A stretch of 64,000 nt of DNA. It comes from Treponema sp. (GTDB lineage Bacteria; Spirochaetota; Spirochaetia; Treponematales; Breznakiellaceae). The notes under the pieces are model-generated. The model did not search any database. It was not told the DNA's origin and saw nothing but the letters and a program-made list of their open reading frames with translations. The position numbers and the translations under genes were made by a program. The stretch spans positions 1-64,000 of the forward strand of contig WQXI01000003.1 of assembly GCA_009784935.1 (NCBI GenBank). Reading direction: 5' to 3'. Shown here piece after piece: positions 58,662-64,000 of the stretch (position 1 is its first letter; each line of letters begins with the position of its first letter).

Positions 58662-59639
58662 ATGAAAACTTATTTTTATTTTTCAGTTTTTGCTTCTTTT
58701 GTGCTGGCTCTTTCTGCCTGCGCAGGAGAAAATGCTCTGTTTGGGGGAAAAGCCCCGGAAAGAACTGCAAGAACACTTCAAACTGCAGAAGCTGGTGAAT
58801 TGACTTCGCTTTTGCAGACATTAGACGAGCTCGCCGAGCTTGAAAGAGCGGGATCGTGGTTTAGAGGGATCGGGCTTACAGAATCCAGTCTCCGCGAAAG
58901 AACCGGCGATTATGCAGGCTCGGTGGCAGCAGCTTTTAAAGAGCTGTCATGGGCTTACGGCATGGGACTTCTCAATAGAGCTGATCTTGTGCAGGGTGTC
59001 GAAAACATCAAAACCATTCAGGGTGATGAATCGATCACAATCACAGTTGACGCGATCCTTGCGTTTCTAAAAAACCAATGGGAAGCTGCCGCCGCCGATC
59101 TTTCGCAGCAATTCTGCGAAGCGGATGAGCCGGATGGGTTCGGCAGATGGATGATTCTTGTTTGCGCAATCGAGTTATCTCCCGATGACAGACAGGCTGC
59201 CGCAGCTTACAGAGCAATGCGCGCGCGTTACTCGCAATTCCCTGAGTACTGGTACAGGGGAGCAAGGGCATTTTCGGGAATTATATCCGCAGAGTTTGCA
59301 GAAAATTGCATAAACTCTTCACCGCAGGGTCCATACGCGGAAGAATGCAGAAAAATTCTCGCGTTGTTTACAGGATTAAGATCCGATGACGGCTTATCGA
59401 TTAAAACTAAAAGAGAAATAGAAACAATTATTACTCTATCGGTAAACACAGGCAATCCGCAGATTTTGGAATCGCTTTTACCGTTAATAGGTCTTCCTGA
59501 CAATCCGTACACAATTTACGCAGTTAACGCAATGCGGACATTGTCAAACCTTCCCGGCTTTAACGATTACTTTTCAAGGCAAGCGGGCTTTTCAAGAGGA
59601 CGCCTTGCAGAACGGCTTTCTTACATTGCCCGCGGTTAA
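58662..59639 (+). CDS. Lipoprotein with TPR-like helical body
   Basis: The start at 58662 has AAGGAG seven bases before it; an in-frame ATG at 58656 lies inside the ribosome spacing. The signal with lipobox (FASFVLALSAC) leads a helical 306-residue body (YAGSVAAAFKELSWAYGMGLL, AILAFLKNQWEAAAADLSQQF). It resembles the TPR-family lipoproteins that attach to envelope complexes. It is the first gene of a plus-strand unit with a second TPR lipoprotein, TolC, the adaptor and an Ig-like lipoprotein. Confidence 0.78.
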   Translation: MKTYFYFSVFASFVLALSACAGENALFGGKAPERTARTLQTAEAGELTSLLQTLDELAELERAGSWFRGIGLTESSLRERTGDYAGSVAAAFKELSWAYGMGLLNRADLVQGVENIKTIQGDESITITVDAILAFLKNQWEAAAADLSQQFCEADEPDGFGRWMILVCAIELSPDDRQAAAAYRAMRARYSQFPEYWYRGARAFSGIISAEFAENCINSSPQGPYAEECRKILALFTGLRSDDGLSIKTKREIETIITLSVNTGNPQILESLLPLIGLPDNPYTIYAVNAMRTLSNLPGFNDYFSRQAGFSRGRLAERLSYIARG

Positions 59640-59651
59640 AGGCAGAACAAT

Positions 59652-60305
59652 ATGAAAGCACAGAATATTTATTCGGCAGCTGCGTTTTTTTGCGCAGTTG
59701 TATTAACTTCAATCTCAGGCGTTTCCTGCGCTAAATCAACAGACGCAGAGACTATGCGTCTCTATGTCCGCGCTTCTGACGCGTATTCGCAGGGAAACTT
59801 TTTAGAAGTAATCGAAATTCTAAAAAAACAAAATAATTTTCCTCCGGCATTAATTTTACGCGCAAAAGCCGAATATTTTTTCGGCGATCTGCAAAGCGCA
59901 AAAAAAACATGCCGCAGGGTATTAAAACTTAGGCCCTCGTCAATAGAAGCGCAGTTGTATCTTGCGCGTATCTTACGCGAAGAAAGAGATTTGGCAGGCG
60001 CGCAGGAAATTACAGAGTCAATGCTTGCAGATAGTCCTCAGGATATCCGTATACTGCGTTTTGCCGCAGAACTTGCAGCTGACTCCGGGAAATACGATGA
60101 AGCTTCTGCGCTGCTGGATAGAGCCTCAGAATATACCGCAGAAGGAGCCATGGTTTTACTGGACAGGGCAAGACTGCGCTGGGTATCAGGCAGAGCGGAA
60201 GAAGCGCTGGAAGACATAACCCGCGCCAAAGCCATGCTGCCTTGGGATACTCCGCTTATGCGTTCTATGACAAGTCTTGAAAAGCTCATAAGCGAGGCAA
60301 AGTAA
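59652..60305 (+). CDS. TPR lipoprotein
   Basis: The 217-residue protein has a signal with lipobox (VLTSISGVSC) and about five TPR units (residues 35-210: LILRAKAEYFFGDLQSAKKTCRRVLKLRPSSIEAQLYLARILREERDLAGAQEI...). It lies 12 bases after the first lipoprotein gene, and its stop shares a base with the tolC-like start (TAATG). It is probably an assembly or docking factor for the efflux machinery. Confidence 0.85.
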   Translation: MKAQNIYSAAAFFCAVVLTSISGVSCAKSTDAETMRLYVRASDAYSQGNFLEVIEILKKQNNFPPALILRAKAEYFFGDLQSAKKTCRRVLKLRPSSIEAQLYLARILREERDLAGAQEITESMLADSPQDIRILRFAAELAADSGKYDEASALLDRASEYTAEGAMVLLDRARLRWVSGRAEEALEDITRAKAMLPWDTPLMRSMTSLEKLISEAK

Positions 60306-61684
60306 TGCAAAAGCTGTTTTTTACATTAATTATATTCTGCGTTTTTTTATTTTCGTTATATTCAAACGAAAGAGAGACGCTGACATTTTCTGACGCGGCA
60401 GAACTTGCTGTTTCGGCTTCTGCACAGCTTAGATACATGCATGCCTCTCAGATCTTATACGAAGGAGCATGGAAATGGGGGCTGCGGGCGTACTTCCCAA
60501 GGATAAATATAAATGCTTCTGAGAACGACAGGCTTCAGCAGATTGGCGCTGATTCATTTGCAAAGAATTATAGTATCGGCGTTGACCAGTTATTATGGGA
60601 CGGCGGCAGAACATCAACAATGAGAAGGCTAGAACGTTTGGAGCTTGATATTTCTTCCGCTAGGTTAATACGGTCTGCTTCTGACATTGCAGAATCTGCG
60701 ATAGCCGCCTACCGCAATTTGCTTTCTTCCAGAACTATTTATGAAATAAGAAACACTGCTATTACTGTTTTGGAAGAACAGCGGAGAATCTTAAACGAAG
60801 AAGTACTGCTCGGCCTTGCGCTTCCTGTAGATCTTGCAAGCGCGGACATAAGCCTTGCCAATGCAAAGCTCGAAATCTTTTCTCTCAAATTAGATTTGGA
60901 AGAAATGGAAAAACAGTTTTTAGAACTTCTTGGGCTGGAAACAATGCCTGTTTTAACAGAAAGAGTAGACGTTAACCGTTCGGTTTCTCTTCCTTCTGCG
61001 GCAATGGCGGCGGCTCTTGCGAGAGAACAGAATCCTGATCTTACAGAGGCGCGTTTTTCCATAACAAAAAAACAAGCGGAACTAAAATACATAACAAATT
61101 CATGGATACCTACTCTGCGGCTTAACTGTAACTTTGGGCTTAACGGACCACGTTATCCGCTGACAAGGTACAACTGGTCTGTCGGAATTACTTTGGACTT
61201 TTCGAGCCCTTGGTTTCAGAACCGAATCGGCGCAAGCACTGGATGGGAACCTGTCTCTTTTGGAAGGTACGACAGAACAGCGATGCTTCAAAACAGTTTT
61301 ACTCCCCTGCCCGATCCTGCCGCGTCTTACGGAGCAAGACATGCAAGGCTTGCGCTAGAACTGGAACAGGAAAATTACAACATCATTCTCGAAAGGATCG
61401 GGCGGCTGGCGGCAAGCGCTGTAGAAAAATGCGCATTTATCGAACAAAGGCGGGTGCTTGCGCTGGAAGCCGCGGCTCTCGGAAACGAACGCTGCCGCAT
61501 AGAAGAAATAAGGCTTGGGCTCGGACATATAACAAGATTGAGATTAATGGAGTCTCTAATCGAACAAACACAAAGAGAAGTAAACGCAATAGAAGCGGCT
61601 ACCGCTCTCTTGGAAGCAGAACATCAGCTGGAAAAGCTATTGGATCTGCCGCCGGGCGGACTCGCCGAACTATTCGGTTTATAG
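60305..61684 (+). CDS. TolC-family outer-membrane efflux protein
   Basis: After a signal peptide (about 1-20) come two outer-membrane-efflux repeats (residues about 25-205 and 225-450) with long amphipathic helices (ETLTFSDAAELAVSASAQLRYMHASQIL, ILNEEVLLGLALPVDLASADISLANAKLEI, EEIRLGLGHITRLRLMESLIEQT). TolC proteins form the outer-membrane channel of tripartite pumps. The position before the adaptor gene supports this. The length is normal. Confidence 0.9.
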   Translation: MQKLFFTLIIFCVFLFSLYSNERETLTFSDAAELAVSASAQLRYMHASQILYEGAWKWGLRAYFPRININASENDRLQQIGADSFAKNYSIGVDQLLWDGGRTSTMRRLERLELDISSARLIRSASDIAESAIAAYRNLLSSRTIYEIRNTAITVLEEQRRILNEEVLLGLALPVDLASADISLANAKLEIFSLKLDLEEMEKQFLELLGLETMPVLTERVDVNRSVSLPSAAMAAALAREQNPDLTEARFSITKKQAELKYITNSWIPTLRLNCNFGLNGPRYPLTRYNWSVGITLDFSSPWFQNRIGASTGWEPVSFGRYDRTAMLQNSFTPLPDPAASYGARHARLALELEQENYNIILERIGRLAASAVEKCAFIEQRRVLALEAAALGNERCRIEEIRLGLGHITRLRLMESLIEQTQREVNAIEAATALLEAEHQLEKLLDLPPGGLAELFGL

Positions 61685-61693
61685 GAGGAATAT

Positions 61694-63046
61694 ATGAAAG
61701 TTATAAAAATAATAATACCTGTGCTCATAACGGGTTTATTAATTTTTTCCTGCGCTAATAACACAGCGTTAATTAACAGCGAAACAAGAAGGGTAAGAGC
61801 AGCGGCAGTCACTGCGCGCGAAATACCGGATGAGGCTTCGGGTTTTGGAAGCCTATCGTTTTTAAGCAAAGTTGATGTTACAGCTCCGCAGGAAGCAGTA
61901 ATAAAAAGACTTTATTACCGTGAGGGTGATTTTGTAAACAGCGGAGCGCTGATTATCCAGCTGGAAAACCCTCAGATAAATCTTGCGGTTGAGCGCGCGG
62001 AAAATAATTATTCGCAGGCTCTTGCCGCCCGCAATTTAGCAGACTCAAGATTGCTGGAGGGTATTTTTCAGGCAGAAGCCCAATTGAGAGCGCTGGAAAA
62101 AGCTGACGCAGAGCTTGCTCTTGCAAAACGCAGATGGGAAGAAAACAACCGCAAACATTTAAATCAGGAGACTCTTTACAGCGCGGGCGGCATTCATACA
62201 GAGGCAATTCTCGTAAGCCGCTTTGGTCTTGATACCGAATGGGAACAGATACTATTGATGGAAAGAGAACTCGAAATAAGAAAAATCGGCAGCCGTGATC
62301 AGGATCTTATCAGAGCGGGGATAGCTGTTCCCGTAAATGAAACAGAACGGCAAAACGCTCTTATACATTTGATGACGTCAAGTTTAAGAGCGGAACTCGA
62401 AGCGGCGCACGCAAGACTGGAAGCGGCGGAAAAGGAACTGACATCTGCAAGAATTGCTCTTGCGGAACTTACAATGCGAAGCCCTTCTTCCGGGATTGTT
62501 GGAGCGCGCTATCTGGAAGAAGGAGAACGTGTACGTCCTCAGGATAAAATTTTAAGTTTAATCGACATTGCCTCGTTGTATGCAATTTTTCCTGTGCGCG
62601 AAAAAGACGCGCTGCGGATAGAAAAGGGAATGACTGCTTCTGTTCTGATAGACGGAACAGGCGAAACAAGAGACGGTATTGTCGACCTTGTTTATCCGCA
62701 GGCTGACAGCCAGAGCTTGAGTTTTCTTGTTAGGGTGCTGCTTCTAAATGTAAATGTTTCTGACGCGAACAAGTTAAAACCCGGGATGTTTGCCCGCGTA
62801 ACTGTAAATCTTGGACAGCCGGAAACAGCCTTGTTTATTCCAGAATCTTCTATATATAACCAAAAAAATAACGAAGGCAGCGTTTTTGTAATTAACGGCA
62901 GGGTCCTTGCAGAAAGAAAAGTAACTCTCGGATCTTCTTACGGCGATGAGCGGGAAATAATTTCCGGTTTAAACGCCGGAGAGGTTGTTGTACTAAGGCC
63001 GAATATGGACTTAAGGGAGGGAACCAGTGTTACGGTTACTGAGTAA
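61694..63046 (+). CDS. RND/HlyD-type periplasmic adaptor lipoprotein
   Basis: A lipobox signal (IIPVLITGLLIFSC) anchors a membrane-fusion protein. A lipoyl half (VTAPQEAVIKRLYYREGDFVNSGALIIQLEN) leads into a long coiled-coil hairpin (about 95-265) and the second lipoyl half (LAELTMRSPSSGIVGARYLEEGERVRPQDKIL). A beta-barrel and a membrane-proximal domain follow (PGMFARVTVNLGQPETALFIPESSI, ISGLNAGEVVVLRPNMDLREGTSV). It joins the inner-membrane pump to TolC. The pump gene is presumably beyond the window. Confidence 0.92.
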   Translation: MKVIKIIIPVLITGLLIFSCANNTALINSETRRVRAAAVTAREIPDEASGFGSLSFLSKVDVTAPQEAVIKRLYYREGDFVNSGALIIQLENPQINLAVERAENNYSQALAARNLADSRLLEGIFQAEAQLRALEKADAELALAKRRWEENNRKHLNQETLYSAGGIHTEAILVSRFGLDTEWEQILLMERELEIRKIGSRDQDLIRAGIAVPVNETERQNALIHLMTSSLRAELEAAHARLEAAEKELTSARIALAELTMRSPSSGIVGARYLEEGERVRPQDKILSLIDIASLYAIFPVREKDALRIEKGMTASVLIDGTGETRDGIVDLVYPQADSQSLSFLVRVLLLNVNVSDANKLKPGMFARVTVNLGQPETALFIPESSIYNQKNNEGSVFVINGRVLAERKVTLGSSYGDEREIISGLNAGEVVVLRPNMDLREGTSVTVTE

Positions 63047-64000
63047 AAAATCTTTTTGGCTTGGTATTCTGCCGGGAGTTTTACTAAATATTTTTATATA
63101 CACCTCGTGCGATTTTATTGATCTGCGTCAAATTGGTTTAACAATTGAGCCGAACACCGCAAATTCAATCTTGCCGGAACCGGACAGTCCTGTAGTTATA
63201 AGGTTTGACACAGAAGTTATAAAGAACGAAGCCGAAGGTGTTTTTCAAATTAATTCTGATTATGGTTCTGTAAAGGGGGACAAGATATGGCATGGGAACG
63301 ATTTATATTTTATACCGGTCCAAGGATGGACAGCAGGGATTCGGTATACATTAAATTTAACTGGCACAATAAGGTCAACAGACGGAAGGGAACTTCGCAT
63401 AGAACACTATGTTCCTTTTTATGCAATAAACAGAGAAAGTCCGCCGATTCTCCGATGGCATTCACCTACGGACGGCGAATCTGTCGGAACAAATAATATT
63501 GTTTATGAATTTCATTTTTCTGCGGCAATGGACAGGCTTTCTGTAGAATCTGCATTAACAACAGAAGGTATCGGCAGCAAAACATTTGAATGGTCAGATG
63601 ACAATCTGGTTTTAAGAATAATTCCGCAAAACGCTCTTTCTCCCTGGGTTTCTTACCGCTGGAATATAAAAGATTCCGCTAAGAGCGCTGGTGGGATTCC
63701 TTTGCCCAAAACGTATTCCGGTTATTTTTTAACTGACCTTGATCAAACGCTTCCCGCTGTTGCAAATGTTTACCCTGTCCTGTTTGCTGACGGCAGTTGG
63801 TTTCCGACAGCAGTAAATATGGAAAACGGTTTGAACCAAAGCTTTGGTCATCCTCAGGGAATCGCAGTTTCTTTTAATAAACCGGTTAGCGATAATGCGC
63901 TGCGCTCTCTTCGCTTTGAGCCCTATCTTACAGGAAGAACAGAGTTTTTATCTAATGACTGCGTCATTTTTATTTTAACGAGAGATCCGGAGCCGGAAAC
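63027..64000 (+). CDS. Ig-like (Big_5 type) lipoprotein, partial at right edge
   Basis: A GTG at 63027 with AGGGAGGG five bases upstream overlaps the adaptor gene by 20 bases and opens a frame that stays open to the window end (over 320 codons). An N-terminal signal with lipobox-like IFIYTSC precedes repeated Big_5 Ig-like units (PNTANSILPEPDSPVVIRFDTEV, IVYEFHFSAAMDRLSVESALTTEG, GIAVSFNKPVSDNALRSLRFEP). Such proteins are surface or periplasmic. Overlap with the adaptor indicates co-expression with the efflux genes. Confidence 0.82.
   Translation, partial: MLRLLSKKSFWLGILPGVLLNIFIYTSCDFIDLRQIGLTIEPNTANSILPEPDSPVVIRFDTEVIKNEAEGVFQINSDYGSVKGDKIWHGNDLYFIPVQGWTAGIRYTLNLTGTIRSTDGRELRIEHYVPFYAINRESPPILRWHSPTDGESVGTNNIVYEFHFSAAMDRLSVESALTTEGIGSKTFEWSDDNLVLRIIPQNALSPWVSYRWNIKDSAKSAGGIPLPKTYSGYFLTDLDQTLPAVANVYPVLFADGSWFPTAVNMENGLNQSFGHPQGIAVSFNKPVSDNALRSLRFEPYLTGRTEFLSNDCVIFILTRDPEPE

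Noticed and set aside
61210-61758. 182-codon plus-strand frame overlapping the TolC gene
   Set aside because: It lies in another frame of a conserved TolC protein. Its composition (Arg/Lys/Thr-rich) reflects the codons of the real gene.

Overview
The window looks like chromosomal DNA from a host-associated spirochaete of the Treponema type. This is inferred from gene content, not from any marker gene. The supporting signs are a split transketolase, many lipoproteins with relaxed lipoboxes, a LolA-like/RodZ/RimO cluster, a GH5 cellulase, BspA-like leucine-rich repeats and numerous TPR proteins. Species cannot be named from the sequence. Housekeeping blocks have moderate GC, while accessory blocks (about 15.6-19.2 kb, 48.4-53.7 kb and 57.2-58.4 kb) are strikingly AT-rich.

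Layout. 0-8.9 kb: the end of a PD-(D/E)XK (Rpn-type) nuclease gene, aroA coupled to a membrane-anchored solute-binding protein, a TPR protein, a short RibF-like FAD synthetase, the two transketolase halves preceded by a hairpin-rich leader, and a secreted solute-binding protein. 8.8-10.3 kb: a hipBA toxin-antitoxin cassette bracketed by a 36-bp direct repeat of the 3' end of the solute-binding protein gene. 10.7-12.5 kb: a three-domain protein (TPR, L/F-transferase-like, ClpS) with a small partner. 12.5-19.2 kb: a minus-strand operon of a TPR-CHAT protease, a TPR protein, two unrecognised AT-rich proteins and a 30-residue leading ORF. 19.3-20 kb: a small exported protein. 20.1-32.3 kb: one long operon of an LRR protein, a glycosyltransferase, a 1318-residue multidomain protein, a B12/radical SAM-like enzyme, two more TPR/L/F-transferase-like proteins, ClpS and ClpA, closed by a strong terminator.

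32.4-47 kb: a calcium-type P-type ATPase, GH5 cellulase, tRNA-Arg(CCU), lolA-like/rodZ/rimO, an envelope gene run on the minus strand, a small protein divergent from an XRE regulator, and a TrmH-family methyltransferase. 47-53.7 kb: a variable island of small lipoproteins and membrane proteins, an orphan adenine methylase, a pseudogene and a thrice-repeated gene-end sequence. 53.7-64 kb: a YmdB-type phosphodiesterase, a GerMN protein, a second TrmH-family enzyme, remnants of an LRR lipoprotein, then two lipoproteins, TolC, an RND/HlyD-type adaptor and the start of an Ig-like lipoprotein that runs off the right edge.

The most interesting proposal is a dedicated N-degron-like module. Three proteins join TPR repeats to a domain resembling leucyl/phenylalanyl-tRNA-protein transferase. 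One of them also carries its own C-terminal ClpS domain. The other two sit directly before free-standing clpS and clpA in an operon that begins with glycosyltransferase and radical SAM genes. TPRs could choose the target, the transferase-like domain could mark or read an N-terminus, and ClpS/ClpA would deliver it for degradation. All domain calls are by-eye comparisons from memory of the families and need profile searches.
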